DNA of 64,000 nucleotides. It comes from Deltaproteobacteria bacterium (GTDB lineage: Bacteria > Desulfobacterota > DSM-4660 > Desulfatiglandales > Desulfatiglandaceae). Each line of letters opens with the position of its first letter. Within the stretch, counting starts at the first letter, position 1. The DNA is taken from NCBI GenBank assembly GCA_022340265.1, contig JAJDOH010000003.1:1-64000 (forward strand), read 5' to 3'. Made by a program: the position numbers and the translations under genes. This document shows, piece after piece, positions 52,976 through 61,131 of the stretch. Below the pieces are notes generated by a model. That model was not told the origin of the DNA. It worked only from the letters and a program-made list of their open reading frames with translations, and ran no database searches.

Positions 52976-55183
52976 TTGAGCAAAAAATATGGTGTCTGCG
53001 GCATTTGTTTTCACAGTCCCGGCTGTGGCGCTATTGTCCATTTTGATGAAGACGGTAAAATCGACAGGCTGGAACCGGACCCTGATGCACCCTCGGGCAA
53101 AGTTCTGTGTCCGCTTGCCGGCAGTGCAAAAGAAATCATTTATTCGGAGAGCAGGCTAAAACATCCATTAAAGCGGGTCGGGGCAAAAGGAACCTATGAA
53201 TTTGAGGAAATTTCCTGGGAGGAAGCCTTTGACATCATCGTGAACAAGTTGAACCAACTGAAAGATGAATACGGACCGGAAACGGTTGGCTTTTACAGCG
53301 GAACGGGCTCCTATGAAAGGTCTTTCAAAGACATCCATCAATTGAAGGGTTCGGAAATTTATCTCGCTTCCAGCATACTCTTTCCCTTTGGCTCTCCCAA
53401 TACATTCGGCGTGGGCGCTCCCTGCTACACCTCGCTCGGAGTACTGGCGCCGAAACTGACCATGGGTTGCCGGCATATCGATATGTTTTCCGATGTGGAC
53501 AATTCGGATCTGATCATCGTCTGGGGCACGGACCCTTCAACTTCCACGCCGCCTGAGATGTTTCAACGCCTGAAGCGGGCTTCCGAGGAAGGAGCGGAAA
53601 TTATTGTCATCGATCCCCGTAAAACGAGAGCCGCCGAACTGGAAGATGCCCAATGGATTCCCATCAGACCCGGCTCCGATGGCGCCTTGGCGCTGGGGCT
53701 TTCCCACATCCTCATCAGGGACGGCCTTTACGACAGTGCATTTGCGGAAGACTGGACATTGGGATTTGAGGAATTCAAAGCGTATGTCAAGGATTTTACG
53801 CCTGAATATGTGTCTGAGATCACGGGCATCGATGAAGACCGAATCGAACGTCTAGCGGAAGATATTGCCGATGCCGAAGGGGCCTCCTATATCATGTACA
53901 CCGGTTTGGAGTACACCAAAAGCGGCGTTCAGAACATTCGGGCCGTCATGGTGTTATGGGCATTAGCGGGACAGTTGGACGTGGAAGGAGGGCGCTGTTT
54001 CCTGGAACAGGAACATTTTCTTCCCCTGCCCACCGAAAGACAACTTGAAACCCCGGGATTTGACAAATCCATCGGCGCAGGGAAGTTCCCTGTTTACTCC
54101 CACTATTGCGGCGGTGAACCCCACGCATCGTTGTTGCCGAAAGCCATTATAGACGGAGACCCCTATAAGATCCGGGGTCTGTTGGTTCTGGGCGCTTCCC
54201 TCATTACCTGCTGGCCCAATTCGGATCTTTGGAAAAGGGCAATGGAAGCATTGGAATTCCTGGTCACCATCAATCTGCAACTGACGGCGGATGCCGCTTA
54301 TGCCGATATCGTGCTGCCGGCCACAACAGGGTTCGAGCAGGAATCCTATTGCTATTACGGCGCCTCACTGCGGCTGCGGGAAAAGCTGATCGAACCGATC
54401 GGTGAAGCCCGGCCCAATTATGATATTTTGGCGGAACTGGCCGATCGCCTGGGGTATGGGCACCTCTTTTTTCAGGACCGGAAAGCGCTCCTTGAATACA
54501 TCGTAGGCGAGTCAGGCTTTACCCTTGAAGATTTGATGGCTGCGGACCGCCATGTGCTGAAGAAACCATTTACGGGTGTGAAACTCCGAAAATGGGAACA
54601 GGGCCTGTTGCGGAGCGATGGAAAGCCCGGTTTTGAAACACCCTCTGGAAAGTTTGAGATCAAATCCACGGTGTTGGAAAAATACGGCTATGACGGTCTT
54701 CCCAAATACAGGGAATCGGATGAAACGCCCGTCAGCAACCCTCAGTTATTCAAAAGGTTTCCATTGATTCTGGGAACGGGACCTTTCAAACCGGATATGA
54801 AGTCATGTCTCCGGGGGGTGCCCGGTTTCATGAAAAAACTCCCGGTTCCAACGGTTCAAATGAACACTGCCGATGCCGAAGAACGTAAGATCAAAACCGG
54901 TGATCGGGTGGCCATTAAAACCGCCAGAGGTTCCGTGACCATGCAGGCCTTTGTGACGGATAAAATCATGAAAGGGTTCGTGTACGCGCCGGTGGGCGGC
55001 GGCGGCCCACTGGGGACGGAGGCGTGGAAGCAGGCCAATGTCAATATATTAACGGACGATCAGCAGTTCGACGAAATCTCGGGGTTCCCCAATTACAAGT
55101 CCCTGTTGTGTCAGGTCAAAAAAAAGAAGCGGAAACGGAGGAGCATCGCGGTTCAAGATCCAAGCCTGGGCTGTGTGGGATGA
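52976..55183 (+). CDS. Mo/W bis-MGD enzyme, second copy
   Basis: The 735-residue DMSO reductase family protein has N-terminal Cys8, Cys11, Cys17 and Cys45 for a [4Fe-4S] cluster (CGICFHSPGC) with a spacing unlike the usual CX2CX3C. Cys150 in FGVGAPCYTS is placed like the metal ligand of the Cys-type enzymes. GTDPSTSTPPEMFQRLK, DAAYADIVLPATTGFEQESY and ETPSGKFEIKSTV follow. No signal peptide is seen. Translation probably starts at TTG 52976, nine bases after GGAGG. It is divergent from the CCG protein gene. The reaction is unknown. Confidence 0.88.
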   Translation: MSKKYGVCGICFHSPGCGAIVHFDEDGKIDRLEPDPDAPSGKVLCPLAGSAKEIIYSESRLKHPLKRVGAKGTYEFEEISWEEAFDIIVNKLNQLKDEYGPETVGFYSGTGSYERSFKDIHQLKGSEIYLASSILFPFGSPNTFGVGAPCYTSLGVLAPKLTMGCRHIDMFSDVDNSDLIIVWGTDPSTSTPPEMFQRLKRASEEGAEIIVIDPRKTRAAELEDAQWIPIRPGSDGALALGLSHILIRDGLYDSAFAEDWTLGFEEFKAYVKDFTPEYVSEITGIDEDRIERLAEDIADAEGASYIMYTGLEYTKSGVQNIRAVMVLWALAGQLDVEGGRCFLEQEHFLPLPTERQLETPGFDKSIGAGKFPVYSHYCGGEPHASLLPKAIIDGDPYKIRGLLVLGASLITCWPNSDLWKRAMEALEFLVTINLQLTADAAYADIVLPATTGFEQESYCYYGASLRLREKLIEPIGEARPNYDILAELADRLGYGHLFFQDRKALLEYIVGESGFTLEDLMAADRHVLKKPFTGVKLRKWEQGLLRSDGKPGFETPSGKFEIKSTVLEKYGYDGLPKYRESDETPVSNPQLFKRFPLILGTGPFKPDMKSCLRGVPGFMKKLPVPTVQMNTADAEERKIKTGDRVAIKTARGSVTMQAFVTDKIMKGFVYAPVGGGGPLGTEAWKQANVNILTDDQQFDEISGFPNYKSLLCQVKKKKRKRRSIAVQDPSLGCVG

Positions 55184-55217
55184 TTCTTTGACCGTAATGC
55201 CTGAGTGATTGGTGGGC

Positions 55218-55237
55218 GTCATCCTTTAATGGATGAC
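55218..55237. terminator. hairpin between convergent genes
   Basis: GTCATCC-TTTAAT-GGATGAC is a perfect 7-bp stem that lies between the end of the Mo/W enzyme gene and the end of vapC, which converge. No strong T-run is present. Confidence 0.5.
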
Positions 55238-55251
55238 CCCTCATATGCGCA

Positions 55252-55641
55252 TTACCATTTGTAAAGCCTGAGTCCGGCTACTTTCTCGAAATGCGGATCA
55301 ATGGTAAACACCTCATGCTTTCCGGCAAGCGCCGCTGCTGCGATGATCAAATCGGAAAGCGGTATTGTAACTCCTTCGCTTCGCAAGGATGCCGATATTT
55401 CACCGGCGCCCTCCCACATTTCCCGCGTAATTTCGAGGTACGGCAGTCTTTCCAGGTTTTGTTTTACGAGAACCGTCTCTTTTGGAAGCTTCACGCCCTG
55501 TAATACCTCGGCCATTACCATGCCAACCATTATCACCTTACGCTCTCGCAGAAGATTCTTGAGGTGTTGTGCGATATCAGATTCCTTCCTCCGGAAAAAT
55601 TCAATCCAGACGCAGGTATCAACAATTATTCCGGTATTCAT
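55252..55641 (-). CDS. PIN-domain toxin VapC
   Basis: The 129-residue PIN nuclease has acidic residues in IIVDTCVWIEFFR (Asp8), GMVMAEVLQGVK (Glu), PLSDLIIAAAALAGK (Asp) and FTIDPHFEKV (Asp). These are the four-residue metal site of VapC RNases, which cleave tRNA or rRNA. It overlaps the antitoxin gene by 23 bases. Confidence 0.93.
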   Translation of the reverse strand: MNTGIIVDTCVWIEFFRRKESDIAQHLKNLLRERKVIMVGMVMAEVLQGVKLPKETVLVKQNLERLPYLEITREMWEGAGEISASLRSEGVTIPLSDLIIAAAALAGKHEVFTIDPHFEKVAGLRLYKW

Positions 55642-55837
55642 TCAGCTCCGCCTCTTCTTCCATTTGCCAATCAGCGTCGATATCAATTTTACCACTGAGG
55701 GAAATAAGCTCTTCAATGGATTTTCTCTCGATATATTCCCTGATGGATATTTCAACGGCTTTTGTTTTGGTTTTGGCTTTTGTAAGGGCCATGATGGCAT
55801 CCATCAGTTCGTCTTTTATATTAATGGTCGTCCGCAT
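55619..55837 (-). CDS. VapB-type antitoxin
   Basis: The 72-residue protein starts MRTTINIKDELMDAIMALTK, a ribbon-helix-helix DNA-binding start, and ends in an acidic tail (IDADWQMEEEAELNEYR) that would bind the toxin. The overlap with vapC indicates a coupled operon. The 195 bases upstream of it (55838-56032), up to the tag gene, hold no convincing gene. Confidence 0.9.
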   Translation of the reverse strand: MRTTINIKDELMDAIMALTKAKTKTKAVEISIREYIERKSIEELISLSGKIDIDADWQMEEEAELNEYRNNC

Positions 55838-56032
55838 GATATTCTCCTTGTCGCATACACTTTTTACTTAATGATGCACATCATGTAGCATATGTCAAGG
55901 TATTCCTTTCTCGAGATACGGATCAGGGGAAGCCTCCCGGTGGTGTATTCTGATAGACGTCCTTCATTGGCGTGATTGGTGCTTCCGAACAAAACGATCC
56001 GATCCCCTGCCCCACACGGAAGGAAATTCGCT

Positions 56033-56611
56033 TCATACGCCTGTTCCAGGATGCCTGATCTGTTCATACCGGAAGCAATCTGTTGTGTGGTCGTTTACCA
56101 TGCCCACAGCCTGCATGAAAGCATAGCAGATCGTTGGCCCCACAAACTTGAACCCACGTTTCTTCAGATCCTTGCTCATCATTTCCGACGCTTCGGTTTT
56201 TGCCGGAAGTTCTGAAATGGACTTCCAGGCGTTCTGTTTCGGAATACCGTCCACATAACGCCAAAGATACATGTCCAATGATCCGTATTCCTCTTCTATT
56301 TCAAGAACGCATCTGGCGTTACGGATTGCCGATTCGATCTTGAGGCGATTGCGCACAATTCCGGAATCGGCAAGCAAACGTGTCACGTCTGTTTCAGTGT
56401 ATTTCGCGATACGTGTACAATCGAAACCATGAAACGCCTGTCTGTAGTTGTCCCGTTTTTTCAGGATCGTCAACCAGCTCAGGCCCGCCTGAACGCCTTC
56501 AAGTATCAAAAACTCAAACAGCAGTTGATCCTCATGAACAGGAATTCCCCATTCGTTGTCATGATAGGCGACATATAGCGGATCGTTTCCGCACCATCGG
56601 CATCTGGTCAT
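56033..56611 (-). CDS. tag: DNA-3-methyladenine glycosylase I
   Basis: Tag removes 3-methyladenine from DNA. The 192-residue protein has RCRWCGNDPLYVAYHDNEWG at the start (Cys and His of the zinc site), LILEGVQAGLSWLTILKKRD with the base-binding Glu/Trp, and GFKFVGPTICYAFMQAVGMV, and NDHTTDCFRY with the second pair of zinc ligands. The length fits the family. Confidence 0.96.
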   Translation of the reverse strand: MTRCRWCGNDPLYVAYHDNEWGIPVHEDQLLFEFLILEGVQAGLSWLTILKKRDNYRQAFHGFDCTRIAKYTETDVTRLLADSGIVRNRLKIESAIRNARCVLEIEEEYGSLDMYLWRYVDGIPKQNAWKSISELPAKTEASEMMSKDLKKRGFKFVGPTICYAFMQAVGMVNDHTTDCFRYEQIRHPGTGV

Positions 56612-56692
56612 TTTTTCTCCTGCCCAACGGCGGCAGGTCTCAGTGGCGGCATGATCCTAACGATACACTGAAAGCACTGATTTACCACCCTC

Positions 56693-57547
56693 TCAAAGCT
56701 GCGCCTTCATCAAATGTCCGAAACTGCCAACCATAAGGTTATCCGCGCGATCCTTGAAAAATCGCCTATTTATATCTTTCGGCGCAATATCTTCTGCATT
56801 TTTGAAACCGATGGCTTTTAGATCTTTTATCAATTGGGATGGATCAAAGAAGCTTTGCCAAGGTTCTCCCATAACCGCCAGCCAATTAGCCAGCAAGTGA
56901 AAAGCAAATTGCCGAAAAATGTTCTGAGAAGAAGGCGGAACCACATAATCAAACACAATACCGCTGCCGGAAGGTGTCGACACGGTGATGTATTTCATCG
57001 TTGCCATCACCGTTTCGCGGGTTAGATACATTGTTACGCCAAGCCATGAAAAAAAAGAAGGTACATCCGTATTGAACCCGACCTCACGCAATCGTTCGGC
57101 CAATAACTGACTTTCGAATTCTATGGGTGTAAAAGTTAAAGATTCCGGGATGGATATTTTTGCCGCGCTAAGTTTCCGGCGCTTCCATGTTTGTGTTGTC
57201 GGATGGTCGACTTCAAAGACTCTCAAATCTTTGGTAGCATACGGATTGCGATAGGCAAATGTATCAAATCCGGCGCCGAGAATAACGTACTGACGGACGC
57301 CGCGCTTGATGGCAACGGCGAGCTCTTCTTCAACAAATTTACTGCGTGCGACGACAATCGCTCTAAGATATCTTGATAACCTTGTTTTGAACTTTCGCTT
57401 CCCTAAACCAATGAGGGATTCACCGTGAGTACCGACAATCTTTAGCGCTATTGGATCTTCGAATACTTTCGGATTATCGAGAACCTGATGTGCCGCCCGC
57501 ATCATCGCGACTTTATATGCAGTTACGCTGGGCCAATCTTGTTTCAT
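56693..57547 (-). CDS. class I SAM-dependent methyltransferase, leucine carboxyl methyltransferase family
   Basis: The 284-residue protein belongs to the LCMT/TIGR00027 type. It has AHQVLDNPKVFEDPIALKIV near the start, ARSKFVEEELAVAIKRGVRQ, the SAM-binding YVILGAGFDTFAYR, VFEVDHPTTQTWKRRKL and EGVTMYLT-like LGVTMYLTRETV. The family methylates polyketide, mycolate or protein carboxyls; the target is unknown. Confidence 0.88.
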   Translation of the reverse strand: MKQDWPSVTAYKVAMMRAAHQVLDNPKVFEDPIALKIVGTHGESLIGLGKRKFKTRLSRYLRAIVVARSKFVEEELAVAIKRGVRQYVILGAGFDTFAYRNPYATKDLRVFEVDHPTTQTWKRRKLSAAKISIPESLTFTPIEFESQLLAERLREVGFNTDVPSFFSWLGVTMYLTRETVMATMKYITVSTPSGSGIVFDYVVPPSSQNIFRQFAFHLLANWLAVMGEPWQSFFDPSQLIKDLKAIGFKNAEDIAPKDINRRFFKDRADNLMVGSFGHLMKAQL

Positions 57548-57615
57548 AAAATCCTATTTAAGGTGTAACGTAGTGAAACAAGTGTACATCTTTTTCGCGA
57601 CAAATTCCAGCGGTT

Positions 57616-58107
57616 TTACGACCCGCCGCAGAGGCCGCAAAAAACCTGTCTGAGGACTCTCTGGTCGATTTTTGCCATGAGGATATCATCATAATCCGGT
57701 TCATGCTCCTCATTTTCCGAATCACGGTGTCTGTTCGACTCGCGGTTTTCAGAAACCATCAGACTATCACTAAGGGACGGAAGTTCCAATTCGAACCCCC
57801 GGTTGTTTTCTATCCAACGGTTGCAGTCGTCGTGGCTTCCCACATAGGTGGCAACCAGGTATCCTTCATGTTTGACGCAGATCAGTCGATATCCGGCACC
57901 GAGATTGTATTTTCGGCACCCGTTAATCCTGAGTTCCCCGTGTTTGGTCCGTCGGCTGACGATTTCAATGGCCTGGTAATCGCCGGAAGCGAGTTTTTCA
58001 ATGATTTCCTCCGCCCTGGAAGCCGCCAGGGAGGCGGTCTTATCACCCCTGGCAAGGGTTTCCAGGGATTTGCGGAAGTTTGCCTTGCGATGAATGTGAA
58101 GACTCAT
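57616..58107 (-). CDS. RelE-fold-like protein
   Basis: From ATG 58107 (after AAAGGGA) the protein has 163 residues. The central part resembles a RelE/ParE barrel: SLHIHRKANFRKSLETLARG, YNLGAGYRLICVKHEGYL and TYVGSHDDCNRWIENNRGFE. The acidic C-terminal tail is variable. The HDDCNRWIE motif occurs in RelE-like domains of unknown role. A longer frame starts at 58224 and overlaps nikO by four bases, so coupling to the nickel operon is possible. No antitoxin gene adjoins it. Confidence 0.6.
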   Translation of the reverse strand: MSLHIHRKANFRKSLETLARGDKTASLAASRAEEIIEKLASGDYQAIEIVSRRTKHGELRINGCRKYNLGAGYRLICVKHEGYLVATYVGSHDDCNRWIENNRGFELELPSLSDSLMVSENRESNRHRDSENEEHEPDYDDILMAKIDQRVLRQVFCGLCGGS

Positions 58108-58220
58108 TTGCCCGTTCCCTTTTGCCACTACAAGATATTTGAAGACTTCCCTATCTGTCAAACTGGAATGTCCGATGAATATACCTGTAACCGCAGGGGA
58201 TTCCGATTCCGCTAATCTCT

Positions 58221-58934
58221 TCAAAATCGATGGGGATGCTTTTTTAAGTGGTGTTTGTGGAAATGGACGTGCAGTGCGTCAGCCCCTCCATCGTAATGAA
58301 TCTGCCCTGCATTCATACTACAGATTCGGCGGGTGGTCTCCGCTAGAAAATCGTATTCGTGGGAGACAATCACGTAGCCGATGGCCAGGCGGTTTAAAAT
58401 GGACGCGATGGTACCCCGGGCCTCTTCGTCCAGGCCGGTGGTCGGTTCATCCAGAAGCAGGGCTTTGGGCTGCATGACGAGCACTGTAGCCAGAGAAACC
58501 AGTTTTTTTTCACCACCTGAAAGCCGGTGGGTAACACGATTTTCAAACCCCCTCAGATTCAGCATTTCGAGGGTTTCCAGCGCCATGGCCCGGGCCTCTT
58601 TCGGTGTTTTTCCCAAATTAAGAGGGCCAAAGGCCACATCTTCCAATACGGTGGGACTGAAGAGCTGATCATCGGCATTCTGAAAAAGAAAACCGATGGT
58701 GCGTCTGACATCCACGAAGTTCTTTTTGCTAAGAACGGGTTTTCCCAACACTCGGATACTTCCGGATGAGGGCTTCAATAGTCCCATAATGATATGCAGT
58801 AAAGTGGTCTTGCCACTACCGTTGTATCCGATCAGTCCCAGCTTTTCTCCTTTGGGAAGGGAGAATTTCAGATGATTCAGTACCGGCTTGCCGCTTTCAT
58901 AGGAGAAACAGAGGTTATCAAGCTCTATGATCAT
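58221..58934 (-). CDS. nikO: nickel/cobalt ECF transporter ATPase
   Basis: This 237-residue ABC ATPase has the Walker A LIGYNGSGKTTLLHIIMG, Q-loop FLFQNADDQLFSP (the NADDQLF form is typical of ECF ATPases), signature HRLSGGEKKLVSLAT, Walker B PKALLLDEPTTGLD and H-loop VSHEYDF. The C-terminal tail is His-rich (HVHFHKHHLKKHPH), probably metal-binding. It overlaps nikQ by four bases. Confidence 0.93.
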   Translation of the reverse strand: MIIELDNLCFSYESGKPVLNHLKFSLPKGEKLGLIGYNGSGKTTLLHIIMGLLKPSSGSIRVLGKPVLSKKNFVDVRRTIGFLFQNADDQLFSPTVLEDVAFGPLNLGKTPKEARAMALETLEMLNLRGFENRVTHRLSGGEKKLVSLATVLVMQPKALLLDEPTTGLDEEARGTIASILNRLAIGYVIVSHEYDFLAETTRRICSMNAGQIHYDGGADALHVHFHKHHLKKHPHRF

Positions 58935-59689
58935 TTATAATGGCCCCATTCAAGGATTAGTATGCCCAATATAGTTGCCATGGTGCAACACAGCCAGAAG
59001 ATATCGCCTCTCGAAGGAGAGAATTCATGAAGTGAATAAAACTTTCCGTTGAATCCGCGGCAAAGCATGGCCATGTAAACCCGCTCGGCCCTTTCGGAGG
59101 CACGCACAAAAAGCATTCCCACAAGATATGCGAATGTCTTGTAGGTATGGACCCGGGTGGACGGCTGAAACCCCCGCACCGTCAACGATCTTACCAACCG
59201 ATGATATTCCTCTTCCATAACGAAGATATACCGATAATTCAACAGTAAGAGATGCACCATTTTTCGGGGGACACCCAACCTGCCAAGGGCTGCCCCCAGG
59301 GACGCCATGGAACTGGTGGCTATCAAGGCGATAAAAACCAAAAGGATGGCATTGCTCTTTAGGGTAATCCGCGCGGAAATCAGAACCCCCTCCCGGGTTG
59401 CCGTGAGCGGCCCCAGAGAGAAAACCGCCTCGCCCGGGTAGGTGAAGGGAATCACAAACCAGAAAAAGAGCACAAATCCGTTCACCAGCGCAACCCGTTT
59501 CACCACTTCCCACAAGGCCAGGCGGGATATTCCGATCACCACAAGAGAAAAAGCCAGGCTCAGAAAAAGGGCCGGGAATCGGTTTGAAAGGGCCACGGCA
59601 AAGGCGTAGAGCGACGCCATGACGATTTTGAACCGGGGATCAAGATTGTGGAGGGGCCCGGTCCCTCGAGCGAAGAGTTCCTGCAACAT
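58931..59689 (-). CDS. nikQ: nickel/cobalt ECF transporter transmembrane subunit
   Basis: NikQ (CbiQ family) has 252 residues with about five to six helices. It starts LQELFARGTGPLHNLDPRFK and has two coupling motifs, RLGVPRKMVHLLLLNYRYI and SERAERVYMAMLCRGFNGKF, with the Ala-Arg-Gly type signature altered to CRG. The chosen ATG at 59689 lies five bases after the nikL stop; a much longer in-frame extension upstream would overlap nikL and is rejected. Confidence 0.88.
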   Translation of the reverse strand: MLQELFARGTGPLHNLDPRFKIVMASLYAFAVALSNRFPALFLSLAFSLVVIGISRLALWEVVKRVALVNGFVLFFWFVIPFTYPGEAVFSLGPLTATREGVLISARITLKSNAILLVFIALIATSSMASLGAALGRLGVPRKMVHLLLLNYRYIFVMEEEYHRLVRSLTVRGFQPSTRVHTYKTFAYLVGMLFVRASERAERVYMAMLCRGFNGKFYSLHEFSPSRGDIFWLCCTMATILGILILEWGHYK

Positions 59690-59693
59690 GAAT

Positions 59694-60347
59694 TCATAAG
59701 CCTTTCTCTTCCGCTTCCATTTCCCGGGCTCTTCGTCGGAAGTGGATATATGCGGCCAGTCCCAGTAAACCGAAAATATAACCAATACCCCCCAGAATAT
59801 CCTGAAAGGTAGGCCCTTTATCCTGAACTTCCGCAAGCCTTTTGAGCACCGGGCTGAGCCTTCTGTCCAAGGACTGATCCAGCGCATGACGCACTTGATC
59901 CAGGTCGACGGAGGGTGTGACCGTTTCCGCCTTTGACGTTTCCTTTTGTTTTTCCTGTGAGACGGTCGGCCCGGACTCGGATTTTCCTGGGTCAATCTCG
60001 CTTAGAGGGATGGTCCATTCACCCCGATGCCCCATACCCGCCTTCAACACAATCTTTATGGCGGTTTTCCGGGGGATCTTAAAGAAAAATTCTCCCTGTG
60101 CATTGGTCTTGCCTGAAAGGAGTTCATTCCCTTTGAGATCATAGACAAGCACCTCACCGCCATTTACACGCCTGCCACCGCTGAACTTGCTCTCTGTGTG
60201 AACGGTATCCCCTTCCACCCACGCAAATACGTTCACCCGGTGGGCCATTGCCGTACCGGGGCACAGCAGACAAAGGGTGAACAAACAGGCCGTCAGGAGA
60301 ACAAATTGCCGGCATTTACCCGTATCAAATCTCATAAATATCGTCAT
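59694..60347 (-). CDS. nikL: nickel transport accessory protein NikL
   Basis: This protein of about 217 residues has a signal peptide ending CLLCPGTAMA and a mature start HRVNVFAWVEGD, so the mature N-terminus begins with His. An Ig-like domain (about 30-105), a coiled-coil segment (VRHALDQSLDRRLSPVLKR) and a C-terminal membrane helix (DILGGIGYIFGLLGLAAYIH) follow. This is the NikL pattern of NikKMLQO importers. The ATG at 60347 follows GAGGG. Confidence 0.85.
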   Translation of the reverse strand: MTIFMRFDTGKCRQFVLLTACLFTLCLLCPGTAMAHRVNVFAWVEGDTVHTESKFSGGRRVNGGEVLVYDLKGNELLSGKTNAQGEFFFKIPRKTAIKIVLKAGMGHRGEWTIPLSEIDPGKSESGPTVSQEKQKETSKAETVTPSVDLDQVRHALDQSLDRRLSPVLKRLAEVQDKGPTFQDILGGIGYIFGLLGLAAYIHFRRRAREMEAEEKGL

Positions 60348-60414
60348 AATTCCCTCGAAAACAATGTCGTGGCAAAAAACCTTCGCTCTCATAGGGTTTA
60401 AGGCTCTTTTCCGG

Positions 60415-61020
60415 TCATGAAACTTTTCCCGGCAACATTTCAGGCTGCACCTTTTTCAAAAATGCCACGCAAAACGCGGTGATGATCCCTTCAATAATCA
60501 TCACGGGAATATGCGCCATGACCACCAGATAGGAGGCTTTCAAAAAGTTTTCCTCGGTGAACGTGAGGGCCAGCCCCACGAGAATGCCTCCCAGAAAAAC
60601 CGACAGGGACCCGCAGAGAAAAGCGGCCGGAAGAGCGACCCGGGGTCCCTTTCCCACCAGATTTCCGAACAGATAATAACATAAAACAGCGGGCAGCGCC
60701 ATAATCACGGTGTTGGCACCGAGGGTGGTGATGCCGCCGAACTGAAAGAACACGGCCTGAAGCGCCAGGGCCACAAGGATGACGGGGAAAGCGGCCCAAC
60801 CGAGAATGAGCCCCACGATGCCGTTTAAAATCAAATGAACGCTGGAGGCGCCGATGGGAACGTGAATCAGGGAGGCCACAAAGAAAGATGCCGAAAGTAT
60901 TGCGGCGCGCGGAATACGGTCGTAATCCAACTTTTTTAGCCCCACGAAAGTGCCGGCCGCGGCCAGAACAATGCCCGAAATCAGAACCGGTCCGGAAAGA
61001 ACCCCTTCGGAAATATGCAT
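60415..61020 (-). CDS. nikM: nickel/cobalt ECF transporter S component
   Basis: NikM (CbiM family), 201 residues, begins MHISEGVLSGPVLISG, where His2 is a metal ligand in this family. SFFVASLIHVPIGASSVHLI gives further conserved His and Asn residues, and FGGITTLGANTVIMALPAVL is diagnostic. The ATG at 61020 follows GGAAAGG. It binds the metal and docks with NikQ and NikO. The upstream 111 bp hold a large hairpin. Confidence 0.94.
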   Translation of the reverse strand: MHISEGVLSGPVLISGIVLAAAGTFVGLKKLDYDRIPRAAILSASFFVASLIHVPIGASSVHLILNGIVGLILGWAAFPVILVALALQAVFFQFGGITTLGANTVIMALPAVLCYYLFGNLVGKGPRVALPAAFLCGSLSVFLGGILVGLALTFTEENFLKASYLVVMAHIPVMIIEGIITAFCVAFLKKVQPEMLPGKVS

Positions 61021-61042
61021 TTTATACCTTTCCTTGTCAGCA

Positions 61043-61088
61043 GGAAGCAAAGCCGAGTGGCCGGAACAACCCATGGGGCCTTGCTTCC
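61043..61088. repeat. stable hairpin in the nikM leader
   Basis: GGAAGCAAAGCC (61043-61054) and GGCCTTGCTTCC (61077-61088) pair over twelve bases with one G-U or mismatch and a 22-base loop. It lies about 20 bp before the nikM ribosome binding site. There is no T-run, and no known riboswitch consensus was recognised. Confidence 0.5.
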
Positions 61089-61131
61089 TATGAGGCCCAG
61101 GAGGAGAGAGTTTCGGGCCGTTTCAAAAACT

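Noticed and set aside
55864-56067. Short minus-strand frame after the tag gene
   Set aside because: It overlaps the tag 3' end, has no ribosome binding site and no recognised motif.
61021-61131. NiCo or cobalamin riboswitch before nikM
   Set aside because: The conserved sequence boxes of either class could not be found; only a simple hairpin is present.
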